Assembly: GCA_900539755.1 (NCBI GenBank) | Contig: UQDC01000011.1 | Coordinates: forward strand, 1-64,000 | Source: an uncultured Alistipes sp. | GTDB lineage: Bacteria > Bacteroidota > Bacteroidia > Bacteroidales > Rikenellaceae | Direction: 5' to 3' | DNA: 64,000 nucleotides | Shown: in pieces, positions 1 through 8,322 of the stretch | How positions within the stretch are numbered: the first letter of the stretch is position 1 | Layout of the letters: the number at the start of each line of letters is the position of its first letter | Notes under the pieces: model-generated | Told to the model about the DNA's origin: nothing | Database searches by the model: none | The model's input: the letters and a program-made list of their open reading frames with translations, nothing else | Program-made: the position numbers and the translations under genes

Positions 1-48
1 GGCCTGCCGCTAGCGTTTATCCTGAGCCAGGATCAAACTCTCCATTGT
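1..48 (-). rRNA. rrs: 16S ribosomal RNA, 5' end (partial)
   Basis: The reverse complement carries the universal 16S start (AGAGTTTGATCCTGGCTCAG, complement of 22-41), followed by GATAAACGCTAGCGGCAGGCC-like sequence typical of Bacteroidales. By alignment with the E. coli numbering of that motif, the mature 5' end should be near position 48. Only the first ~48 bases are inside the window; the gene and the rest of the rRNA operon continue off the left edge. Confidence 0.97.
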
Positions 49-243
49 ATAAAATATAATAGATTTTAAGAGTCCTGACTATTTAAGTCTTCAGAGATTT
101 CTCTTTAGAATTGATGGATAAATACTACATTTTCTCTTGTTTTTCTCAAACAATTCCAGTAATTCAAAGAACCTAATTTGGTTGCTAAAAATTCAAGCTG
201 AACCTCGCTTTCGTCTAAATTATTTTCAGTTCGAAAGGGATTG

Positions 244-274
244 CAAAGGTAAGAAACATTTTTTAATTTCCAAA
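244..274 (-). promoter_or_regulatory. rRNA operon promoter, proximal
   Basis: Read on the minus strand this has TTTG (274-271), a 19-bp spacer and TACCTTTG (251-244). That matches the Bacteroidetes primary-sigma consensus (TTTG, 19-21 bp, TAnnTTTG) perfectly. It points at the 16S gene about 195 bp downstream. Transcription would start a few bases below 244. Confidence 0.8.
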
Positions 275-350
275 CACCTTAGCGTTTTTTTCAACTTTCA
301 TCTCGGCAAGAACTCGTTGCTAAACTACCGTTGGTTTCGTTTAGCGGGTG

Positions 351-381
351 CAAATGTAGCGACTTTTTCTTTCCCTCCAAA
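351..381 (-). promoter_or_regulatory. rRNA operon promoter, distal
   Basis: A second perfect match on the minus strand: TTTG (381-378), a 19-bp spacer and TACATTTG (358-351). It is exactly 107 bp upstream of the proximal promoter. Tandem promoters are normal for rRNA operons. The remaining stretch to 618 is very A+T-rich, and I see no gene in it. Confidence 0.8.
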
Positions 382-618
382 CTTTTGAGCACTTTTTTTT
401 TTCGTTTTTTATTTATTTTTTTTCAAAACCATTTATTACCAATACATTAACGACACAAATAAATTCATCATTGCCATTAAGTAGCCCTAACCATTGATTA
501 TCAGATAATTTATATCAATTCTAAATAAAATTCAATCAAAAGTGAATCAAAATTGTTTTTTTTTTATAACTTGCATTTCGAATGCTAAGTTAACAATAAC
601 CTAAACTCTTGTTGGATT

Positions 619-2445
619 ATGGAAACAAAATTTATTACTTTTTTTGCCGCTGTCAGTTTAATGTTTACGGCATTGGCAAGTTGTAGCAGCAATAACGATG
701 ACGGCGGAGACGATAGCGGAGGAAATCCTGGGCTACGCGTAGACCAAACTGAAATTACAGGAAGTTTAACTCAAGCTGCAACTTTTAAAATTATTGCTGA
801 TGCAAACGCGACTTGGGAACTAAAATCCTTTTCGCATCGTATCAATTTTACTCCCACAAGCGGAACCGGCCCCGCTACAATCAGCGTTACATGTATTGAC
901 CCTGGATATCGGGAAGTGGCTGACCAAGTTCGAATTTATCTGACTGGAAAATTAGGGACACAAAATGTTTCTTCACAAATTCTAGTCAACCTACCGCAAC
1001 CTGACAACAAGGCTCCTAACGCTCCAACAAAAGCTGTTTATCCGGAAAATGGTGCTACTGACGTCCAATTAAACTTACGCTTTGCTTGGAACGAAGCAGT
1101 CGATCCAGATGGTGACAAACTAACTTATATTCTCGAATATTCTACTGACCAACAAAATTGGACTAAAATTACACGCGACACAAAAAACATAACAGAGGGT
1201 ATCAAATCAACCGGTTATGCTGAAGACAGTAAGTGTTTCTCTCCTGGAACTACATATTACTGGAGAGTTACATCATGGGATATGTTCGGTGCCCAATCTG
1301 AACCCAGCAAAATCTTCTCGTTCACCACTACTGAATCTACCGATTCATGGAAAGATGGCGAAGCTCGACTCTACCAAAATAATGCTAATGGCTCTGAACA
1401 AGCATTCACTCTTATCGTTACCGGAGATGGTTTCATTGCGTCAGACATGGCACCAGGTGGCACTTGGGACCAGCTCTCAACCCGCGCTATTGAAGGCCTC
1501 TTCAATTACGTCGAACCATACAAAACATACCGTCAATACTTACGCGTATGGCGTGTAGCTGCCATCTCCAACGAAAGTGGGTGCTCTCGTAAAACAGGAG
1601 GAACGGAAACCCCTTGCCACACCCTTCGGGATACAAAGTTCGGGACCATGTTAGACGATGGTGGTTCATCCGCTTGGTGCGGTCTCTATTCCAAATACGA
1701 AAAAGGGTTCCCATTCGAAGGACAACCGGGCAAATCACTCGAAGACATGGTAGACTTCTTGTACAAGAGCCTGCCCGCCGGTACAATCGATCTGTCTGAA
1801 AAAAGTGCGGATGACCCTCAGCAATTCGCAATCCTCTGCATCATCAACGAACCTCATTACGGCGGCCTCGTAAACTATGACCCCGATTGTAAATATACCA
1901 TGGGATTCGCATGCGCCTCACCAACTCCCGCCGGTTCTATGCAAGGGTTCGAAAATGTCGTAGTACACGAAATCGGTGGCCATGCTATCGGACACCTCGC
2001 TGATTGCTACACACGTAATTCAACAATTTCTGCAGCTAAAATACAAGCAACATTAGATTGGCAAAAACTCGGATGGTATCAAAACGTTTCTGTCGTTAAT
2101 AACAAAACTGCCTGCCCTTGGAACTTCTTCTTCAATGCCCCAGAGTATGATATGTACTACTCCTGCGTCGGCATGTTCGAAGGCGCTCGATCTCACAATA
2201 AAGGTATCTGGCGTTCCGAACAGATCAGTTGTATGAACGATAATCGATTCTACTTCGATGCTCCAAGCCGATACTCAATCGTTAAACAATTGAAAGCAGC
2301 CGCTGGCGAAGAGATGGTATGGAGTGAATTCGTAAATCGTGACTACGACCGTCTCAACGCGAATACTGGTACCCGTTCGACATTTATCCCTTACAACACG
2401 GGGATTGATCTGCCTGAACCTGTCTTGATTCCGAAAAAACGTTAA
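619..2445 (+). CDS. M64-type metallopeptidase lipoprotein with BACON-like and FnIII-like domains (paralog 1)
   Basis: 608 residues. The N-terminus has a hydrophobic signal and a lipobox (LAS-C22) followed by an acidic Gly/Asn spacer, so this is probably a surface or periplasmic lipoprotein. Residues ~40-125 look like a BACON/Ig-type domain and ~130-237 like fibronectin III (ends FSFTT). The rest is an IgA-peptidase-like M64 domain with the zinc motif HEIGGH at 450-455, and a conserved C-terminal block SCMNDNRFYFDAPSR. The usual Asp-Glu-Tyr after the motif is Asp-Cys-Tyr (462-464). It is 33 bp upstream of a close paralog and shares its architecture, so the two are likely co-transcribed. Substrate unknown; BACON/FnIII suggests glycan or mucin proximity (inference). 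Confidence 0.85.
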   Translation: METKFITFFAAVSLMFTALASCSSNNDDGGDDSGGNPGLRVDQTEITGSLTQAATFKIIADANATWELKSFSHRINFTPTSGTGPATISVTCIDPGYREVADQVRIYLTGKLGTQNVSSQILVNLPQPDNKAPNAPTKAVYPENGATDVQLNLRFAWNEAVDPDGDKLTYILEYSTDQQNWTKITRDTKNITEGIKSTGYAEDSKCFSPGTTYYWRVTSWDMFGAQSEPSKIFSFTTTESTDSWKDGEARLYQNNANGSEQAFTLIVTGDGFIASDMAPGGTWDQLSTRAIEGLFNYVEPYKTYRQYLRVWRVAAISNESGCSRKTGGTETPCHTLRDTKFGTMLDDGGSSAWCGLYSKYEKGFPFEGQPGKSLEDMVDFLYKSLPAGTIDLSEKSADDPQQFAILCIINEPHYGGLVNYDPDCKYTMGFACASPTPAGSMQGFENVVVHEIGGHAIGHLADCYTRNSTISAAKIQATLDWQKLGWYQNVSVVNNKTACPWNFFFNAPEYDMYYSCVGMFEGARSHNKGIWRSEQISCMNDNRFYFDAPSRYSIVKQLKAAAGEEMVWSEFVNRDYDRLNANTGTRSTFIPYNTGIDLPEPVLIPKKR

Positions 2446-2478
2446 CCTAAAAATAATTTTTAACTAATAAGGACTGAT

Positions 2479-4248
2479 ATGAAAACAATGTTGTTTACAA
2501 TCCTCATTGCAACAAGCAGTCTCTTATGGACAGGTTGTAGTAATAATAATGGAGGCGGATCTGCAGAAATTACGTTGGATAAAACGGAAGTAAGCGTTAG
2601 TATGTCTGAACCTGCCAAAGTCCAAATTACAACTGATGCTCAAGGAACTTGGAATGCACGTACAACTTCTGCATGGCTTAAACTTTCACCATCAAGTGGC
2701 GTAGGTCCTGGAACACTGACTATTACATGTGTCGATCCCGGATATCGAGAAGTAAATTCAGAACCGGTATATGTTTATTTAGCTGGTAAAATTGGGGGTC
2801 AAAGTGTATCTGCGCAAATCAAAGTAACTTTACCGACTCCCGATAACAAAGCCCCGTTAGCAACTACCGAAGCTGTATACCCTTTGAATGGTGCAACAAA
2901 CGTGGATCGGGAGCTCCGTTTCGCATGGAAAGAAGCAGTCGATCCCGATGGCGACAAACTAACCTATATTCTCGAATATTCTACGGATCAAAAAAATTGG
3001 ACAACAATATCCAAAGACGCAAAAAACAATACTGAAGGCATCAAATCAACTGGATTTGCTGACGGTTCAACCCTGAAAGCCAACACAACCTACTATTGGC
3101 GAGTTATCTCTTGGGATATGTTCGACGCAAAATCAGATCCTAGTCAAATCTTCTCATTTACGACATGCGGTGATGCCGAAGGCACTTGGCAAGATGGTGA
3201 AGCCCGCTTATATCAAGCCAATTCCAACGGCACAGACAAAGCATTTACGTTGATTGTTACGGGAGATGGATTCACGGCTGAAGACATGGTTCCGGGAGGT
3301 GCATGGGAGACACTATCCACTCGAGCTATTGAGGGCTTGTTCAATTACGTCGAACCCTACAAAACTTATCGCCCTTATTTACGTATTTGGCGTGTGGCCG
3401 CTGTGTCAAATGAGCGTGGAGCATCAGCAAAACCAGGAGGAACTACAACCCCTTGTACCAGCCTCGTGGATACAAAGTTCGGAACTATGTATGATAATGT
3501 AAGTAACTCTGCATGGTGTGGATTATACGACAAAGGGTATCCTGGACAACCGGGCAAAACATTGAACGATTTATGGACATTCGTTTCTGAAGCATTGCCA
3601 GAAAATGCGACTGAGACTGCCAACAATGGAGGATGCGCTGTCGTTTGTATCATGAATGTTCCCGTATACAAAGGTTTGGTAAACTACTATACTGGGACCA
3701 AACGCACAATCGGGTTTGTATGCGCAAGCACCGGAACAACCGGAAGCATGACAGGATACGAAAATGTTTTTGTTCATGAAATTGGTGGGCATGCAATCGG
3801 ACATCTCGCCGACTGCTACATTAGTTCAGGAGGAACATTGTCTGAAGCAAAAAAATCTCAAACATTAGAATGGCAAGCACTTGGATGGTACCAAAATGTT
3901 GATGTTACCGGTCAAAAAGAAACCTGTCCTTGGAATTTCTTCTTTACCGCTCCTGAATACAGCTCATACTATAATATGGTAAGTATGTATGAAGGAGCAC
4001 GCTCAACCGCGAAAGGCATTTGGCGTAGCGAAGATATCAGCTGCATGCAGGATAACCGATTCTACTTCGATGCCCCGAGTCGATACTCTATCGTAAAACA
4101 GCTTAAGGCTGCTGCCGGAGAAGAGATGAACTGGCAAGATTTCGTAAATAAAGATTACGACCGCAATAACGCAAATACGGGTACTCGCGCAACATTTATT
4201 CCTTACGACTTTGTACCTCTGCCCGAACCTGTTATGATTCACGATTAA
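2479..4248 (+). CDS. M64-type metallopeptidase lipoprotein with BACON-like and FnIII-like domains (paralog 2)
   Basis: 589 residues, with the same architecture as the preceding gene and high identity over most of its length: lipobox (WTG-C20), BACON-like ~30-118, FnIII-like ~122-229, M64 catalytic domain ~236-589. The zinc motif is HEIGGH at 433-438, again followed by Asp-Cys-Tyr (445-447) rather than the Asp-Glu-Tyr of the third paralog at 6598. This looks like a tandem duplication that has diverged mainly in the spacer after the lipobox and in a shortened loop near residues 350-380. A factor-independent terminator follows at 4266-4300, closing the two-gene unit. Confidence 0.85.
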   Translation: MKTMLFTILIATSSLLWTGCSNNNGGGSAEITLDKTEVSVSMSEPAKVQITTDAQGTWNARTTSAWLKLSPSSGVGPGTLTITCVDPGYREVNSEPVYVYLAGKIGGQSVSAQIKVTLPTPDNKAPLATTEAVYPLNGATNVDRELRFAWKEAVDPDGDKLTYILEYSTDQKNWTTISKDAKNNTEGIKSTGFADGSTLKANTTYYWRVISWDMFDAKSDPSQIFSFTTCGDAEGTWQDGEARLYQANSNGTDKAFTLIVTGDGFTAEDMVPGGAWETLSTRAIEGLFNYVEPYKTYRPYLRIWRVAAVSNERGASAKPGGTTTPCTSLVDTKFGTMYDNVSNSAWCGLYDKGYPGQPGKTLNDLWTFVSEALPENATETANNGGCAVVCIMNVPVYKGLVNYYTGTKRTIGFVCASTGTTGSMTGYENVFVHEIGGHAIGHLADCYISSGGTLSEAKKSQTLEWQALGWYQNVDVTGQKETCPWNFFFTAPEYSSYYNMVSMYEGARSTAKGIWRSEDISCMQDNRFYFDAPSRYSIVKQLKAAAGEEMNWQDFVNKDYDRNNANTGTRATFIPYDFVPLPEPVMIHD

Positions 4249-4265
4249 GATTAACTCTACTCCAT

Positions 4266-4300
4266 AAAAAAACAGCCTGCATCAGTGGGCTGTTTTTTTA
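4266..4300 (+). terminator. Rho-independent terminator after the two M64 genes
   Basis: Stem AACAGCC / GGGCTGTT, flanked by an A run on the left and seven Ts on the right, so it could work in both directions. It lies 20 bp after the stop of the second M64 gene. Confidence 0.85.
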
Positions 4301-4469
4301 TTCTTTCACAACTGAACATGAATAATCCTACCACTACCAAATCACCATCATCAAAAAAACATTAAAATTTCTCCCTTTGTAAACTTTAGAGAAAAAATGA
4401 CGTTCTCTCGTTATCTCCGCGCAAATTCCTATCTTTACAGCGGTATTCACAGAAATCGAATACAAAAAC

Positions 4470-5417
4470 ATGAAGAACCTAATTCTCCATATCTCCTATT
4501 TGCTCGGATGCGCCATGCTGTTATGCAGTTGTCTGAAAGGAGAAGATATCAACACGCTACGCGTTGGACTGGCATTCCCCTCTGGAGATAACCTCTGGTG
4601 GAATACCGCCTCATATTATGCCGTAACTGAAGCTGCCAGTCTAGGACAATTCTACTATATGGCCAATGCTGACTCTCTCGAACAACAGCAAAAACAGTTG
4701 ACTCAAATGGCCTACCCTGCGCTGACACAAGAGGCTTGCAAAGCAATTATACTTTCCAACATGGGACAGCCCACCGATCCCATTCAACATTATATTGATT
4801 TGGGAATAGGCGTTATTCTATTCGACTGCGACATGCAAGTGGATTACATGTGCCGAATAGCCTCAGACCATCAAGCAGCAGGAGCAGACGCAGGACACTA
4901 TATCAGCTCACATTTACCCTCAACTGCAACCACAACTTTAATCTTAATTCCCGAAGATTCTCCAACAGCAGTTCAACGTGCCGCCAGCTGTAAAGCCCAA
5001 CTATCCACACCTACCATAGAGATCACTTGTTCGGAAGCCACTCAAGCTGCCGGACAAAAAGCTATGCAAGAGGCCTTTGCATCTAGTGACAGTGCGCAAA
5101 TCGGATCTGTATATGCGATGGACGACGATTTGGCACTCGGAGTTCTGAAAGCCATGGAAGCTGCAGGAGAAAATCCAGTCAAAACCGTCGTCGGTTGTGG
5201 AGGATCGCAAACGTTTCTTTTATTAATCAACGCTTCGGAGCAGCTCAATTTGGCTACGACAATCAATGATCCACAAGCTGTCAAACAGTGTGTGGACATT
5301 GCCAATGCATTTATCTTTACCGGAACATTGCCTGCACAAAAAGAGTATATCACTCAAATGCCATTAGTTGACAAATCCAACGCTGCCTCATACATCAATC
5401 CTGCAGTCCGTTACTAA
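4470..5417 (+). CDS. Periplasmic-binding-protein-type lipoprotein (sugar/RbsB-like fold)
   Basis: 315 residues with a lipoprotein signal (LLCS-C21). From residue ~30 the sequence follows a type-1 periplasmic binding fold: a first strand LRVGLAFP, a second lobe beginning with helix and strand repeats such as GVILFDCDM, then QIGSVYAMDDDLALGVLKAMEAAG and a TVVGCGGSQ strand, as in RbsB/LacI-type sensors. No ABC permease, ATPase or hybrid two-component gene is nearby, so it is an orphan in this window. It could be a sensor domain or a scavenging lipoprotein instead of a transporter subunit. It sits alone between a terminator and a gene-poor stretch. Confidence 0.7.
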   Translation: MKNLILHISYLLGCAMLLCSCLKGEDINTLRVGLAFPSGDNLWWNTASYYAVTEAASLGQFYYMANADSLEQQQKQLTQMAYPALTQEACKAIILSNMGQPTDPIQHYIDLGIGVILFDCDMQVDYMCRIASDHQAAGADAGHYISSHLPSTATTTLILIPEDSPTAVQRAASCKAQLSTPTIEITCSEATQAAGQKAMQEAFASSDSAQIGSVYAMDDDLALGVLKAMEAAGENPVKTVVGCGGSQTFLLLINASEQLNLATTINDPQAVKQCVDIANAFIFTGTLPAQKEYITQMPLVDKSNAASYINPAVRY

Positions 5418-6019
5418 GCCCTGTGCCGGCCTGAAAGGCATCTACTCAGTGAGCATTCCAAATGCTAACGGCTAAACTTGACGCACAATCATATCTATCG
5501 CAAGCTGCGTGCAGCACAAAAGAGGTACTCACAAAGCAACGCTGCGCAACCAGATTATTGCTGAACATTAGGAACAACTATACGGCCGGATACATCCACA
5601 CTCCTCCGATTTTGATTCGTCTGACCTAACCACAAATTGCAGAAATCAACTTGCGGGATACTGACGTTCCCTTCCTCAATACCGTATATCCATTATTAAT
5701 AGGATACGATGTGAACATCTGTGTGAGATCATACATAAATACATATAGGTATTTAGATAACCGCACAATGAAGCACCTTTCCCTAATAATCCCAATCACC
5801 TCATAGAAGACATCTTCATAATCTATAACCAAAGCATACAACGATTGACAATGCCATGTCAGTAAAATTTCCACAACAAGCATTTCATTGGATGAGCAGT
5901 TATACATGACACGACTCACTTCAATACGCTAAATCACATATTTAATCCTAAGAATCTATAATAAGGGCTCACCCATTATGGAGAACCTATTATATTAATG
6001 GCACTGTCAAAAAAATATT
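5418..6019 (+). other. Gene-poor stretch of ~600 bp
   Basis: No convincing gene, RNA or repeat seen. The only open frame (minus strand, 5626-5919) encodes 97 residues with no recognisable domain and no promoter or ribosome site that I can support. The composition up to ~5630 is coding-like but full of stops, so it may be a decayed gene. Confidence 0.4.
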
Positions 6020-6027
6020 TATCTTTG
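6020..6027 (+). promoter_or_regulatory. Probable -7 element for the GNAT/M64 operon
   Basis: TATCTTTG matches TAnnTTTG exactly and lies 16 bp before the start codon at 6044. A clear TTTG -33 box is not seen (TTAATG at about the right distance), so this is one-element support only. The leader would be very short. Confidence 0.45.
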
Positions 6028-6043
6028 AAAAAATGACCTCAAA

Positions 6044-6580
6044 ATGCAAACCATCCGTTTAACTGATATCAATGCCCCACAATTTGAAGAGGCTTGGCAA
6101 TTATATACACAAAGTTTCCCTCTCAGCGAACAACGAACGTTGGATCACCAAAACACCGCATTTAAATCTGACCATTACCACTTCGACCTATATTATGAGG
6201 GCAAACAATTATTGGGAATAATCGGCTATTGGGTATTCCCTGACTATCTGTATATTGAACATTATGCAATCAACACCGCACTCCGCGGCCAGGGGCTGGG
6301 CAGTCGAATTTTAAACGATCTACAAAAAAACGCAGATCGGCCTATTATTCTTGAAATCGATGAAGTCATCGATGAAATCTCCACAAGACGATTGCGATTT
6401 TATCAACACCTCGGATTTGTCATGAACCCCTATTACCATCCTCTGCCACAATATAGAATCGACCCACAAGAACACACTCAGGCACGATTGATGATTCTCA
6501 CCTATCCTCAAGCCATTCCCCCTCAGACCTACGAGCAATTCAACCGGGATCTGAATCAAATTGTCATGAAGAGAGACTAA
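6044..6580 (+). CDS. GNAT-family N-acetyltransferase
   Basis: 178 residues. The acetyl-CoA pyrophosphate-binding motif is visible as LRGQGLGSRIL (residues ~86-96), preceded by the strand YLYIEHYAIN and followed by IILEIDEV and RRLRFYQHLGF, the usual GNAT core order. The substrate cannot be told from sequence. It ends 17 bp before the third M64 gene and probably shares its transcript. It has no signal peptide, so it is cytoplasmic, unlike its neighbours. Confidence 0.8.
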   Translation: MQTIRLTDINAPQFEEAWQLYTQSFPLSEQRTLDHQNTAFKSDHYHFDLYYEGKQLLGIIGYWVFPDYLYIEHYAINTALRGQGLGSRILNDLQKNADRPIILEIDEVIDEISTRRLRFYQHLGFVMNPYYHPLPQYRIDPQEHTQARLMILTYPQAIPPQTYEQFNRDLNQIVMKRD

Positions 6581-6597
6581 TCAAACGAGAACCTGTC

Positions 6598-7743
6598 ATG
6601 AAACAACTACATATCCAAACATACCTACTGCGCCTCTCCGCTGTAATTATCTTATTGGGACAACTGGCATGCGGCAAAGAACCTGCGGTACCTCCCGACA
6701 AGGGTGGTGATGGTTCAGGCACCGGAACGTCCGTAGAAACATTAGCCGGAGGTGAAAGTCGTATTCTGAAAGAGGCAACCTCAGGCAAGACTCCTGCCAA
6801 TATTATTATTCTCGGAGACGGCTTCACCAAGGAGGATTATACTGACAATGGACCGTTTTACACTGCGGCAAAAAGAGCAATGGATGGACTATTCAGTGTG
6901 GAACCATTCAAAACATACAGCTCCTACTTCCGCGTACAAACTGTTACCGCTTACTCTAAAGAACAAGGAACCTCGTTCAAAAACAGTTCATCACAAAAAA
7001 ACACAATCTTCTCCGTCGTACTGGAAGGAGGCAACAGTACTGGAATCTCTGGTGATAATGCGGAAGTATTCCGTTATGCGTTACAAGCACAGGGGATCAA
7101 TAACCAGGCCCTAAAAAATTCGACCATTATCGTTATTGTCAACTATCCAACCTATGCTGGAACAACAACCATGTACAGTGACGGCCGTGCTATCGCCTAT
7201 GTTACGTTGAGTCAAGGAACCAGCCAACAAACAAAATTTGAACATGTCGTCGTTCACGAGGCTGGAGGACATGGATTCGGCATGCTGAGTGACGAATATT
7301 ATAGCCAAAATTCAGGCAGCATCACCAATGATAAAGATGCATTGGAAGAATTACAACAATGGCAAACCTACGGACTCATGCAAAATGTTTCACTTACTGC
7401 CAATCATAGCCTATGTCCATGGAAGTATATTTTCACCCTGCCTCAATACAACACAGAATACAGCTCCGTAAATACATACGAAGGAGGAGCACTATTCGCA
7501 AAAGGGGTATGGAGAGCAGAACCAATCAGCTGTATGGAGGATAATAGGCCTTACTTCAGTGCACCCAGTCGTTTTGCTATTGTCAAACGCATCTTGGAAA
7601 TTGCCGGTGAGGAGTTTTCACTTCAACAATTCGTTTCAAACGATCATGACCGTTTCAATACTCCTGCAATGCTGACAAGGGCAACTGCTGCCGATCCGTC
7701 ATTTGTTCCACTTGCAGCTCCCGTTATCGTAAAGGTCGAATAA
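6598..7743 (+). CDS. M64-type metallopeptidase lipoprotein, short form (paralog 3)
   Basis: 381 residues. Lipoprotein signal with C25 (LGQLAC), a short Gly/Ser linker, then directly the M64 catalytic domain; the BACON-like and FnIII-like modules of the two paralogs at 619 and 2479 are absent. The zinc motif is HEAGGH (219-224), followed by the canonical Asp-Glu-Tyr (231-233). The C-terminal block SCMEDNRPYFSAPSR is conserved with the paralogs. This is the form most like described M64 proteins of Bacteroides, so it is the likeliest of the three to have the standard activity. Confidence 0.85.
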   Translation: MKQLHIQTYLLRLSAVIILLGQLACGKEPAVPPDKGGDGSGTGTSVETLAGGESRILKEATSGKTPANIIILGDGFTKEDYTDNGPFYTAAKRAMDGLFSVEPFKTYSSYFRVQTVTAYSKEQGTSFKNSSSQKNTIFSVVLEGGNSTGISGDNAEVFRYALQAQGINNQALKNSTIIVIVNYPTYAGTTTMYSDGRAIAYVTLSQGTSQQTKFEHVVVHEAGGHGFGMLSDEYYSQNSGSITNDKDALEELQQWQTYGLMQNVSLTANHSLCPWKYIFTLPQYNTEYSSVNTYEGGALFAKGVWRAEPISCMEDNRPYFSAPSRFAIVKRILEIAGEEFSLQQFVSNDHDRFNTPAMLTRATAADPSFVPLAAPVIVKVE

Positions 7744-8233
7744 ATCAATATCGAATATCCTGACTTTTACTCCCGATTTTTTCACAGCCTCTATTTACTG
7801 CTTCTGTCCAGTAAGATTACAGAAACAAACAAAAATAAGAGAACGAGTTTATACACATTCGGGGCTTTTACCCAATGAAATGAAAGGCTGTCATCGCTAA
7901 CACATGGACTCTGACGCTACCCTCTTGAGAAAAAAAGAAACATCACAAATGAGACCACAAAACAGGATAATGGAGAGGGAGGAAGTGTACCTATATATGG
8001 TACGAAAGGAGACTGCATCAGGATATGCTTGCAATGAAGACAGGAGACATTGAGAAATTCATTCATCATATCGTTTTGTCACAAAATTGGCATCAAGGCT
8101 GACACCAACGAGAATGAGAGCGTCACCTTGAAAACACAACAGTCCCAACATTCCCTCGTACATACACTAAAGACATCAACAAAAGGTCAAACCTATGTGC
8201 GTTCTGCTCATAACAGGAGCCTATAACTTGATC
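7744..8233 (+). other. Gene-free stretch of ~490 bp
   Basis: Between the convergent M64 and proS genes. Only tiny open frames (about 27 codons near 7972) without context. No RNA family recognised. Confidence 0.4.
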
Positions 8234-8276
8234 AAAATAGAAGGGGAGATGCAAGTTGCATCTCCCCTTCTATTTT
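8234..8276. terminator. Long perfect inverted repeat, bidirectional terminator
   Basis: A 21-bp perfect inverted repeat (8234-8254 against 8256-8276) with AAAATAG and CTATTTT at the ends and a G+C-rich centre. It lies 46 bp after the proS stop (minus strand) and can also stop plus-strand transcripts from the M64 gene. Confidence 0.9.
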
Positions 8277-8322
8277 TAATCTTGCCCAGCGCAAATAAAC
8301 TTGGGCTTCTATAATCCTCGAT

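Noticed and set aside
137..388. Open frame of 83 codons just outside the 16S gene
   Set aside because: It lies across two perfect rRNA promoters on the other strand; A+T-rich and without domain.
5626..5919. Minus-strand open frame of 97 codons in the gene-poor stretch
   Set aside because: No domain, no promoter or ribosome site I can support; listed only as gene-poor sequence.
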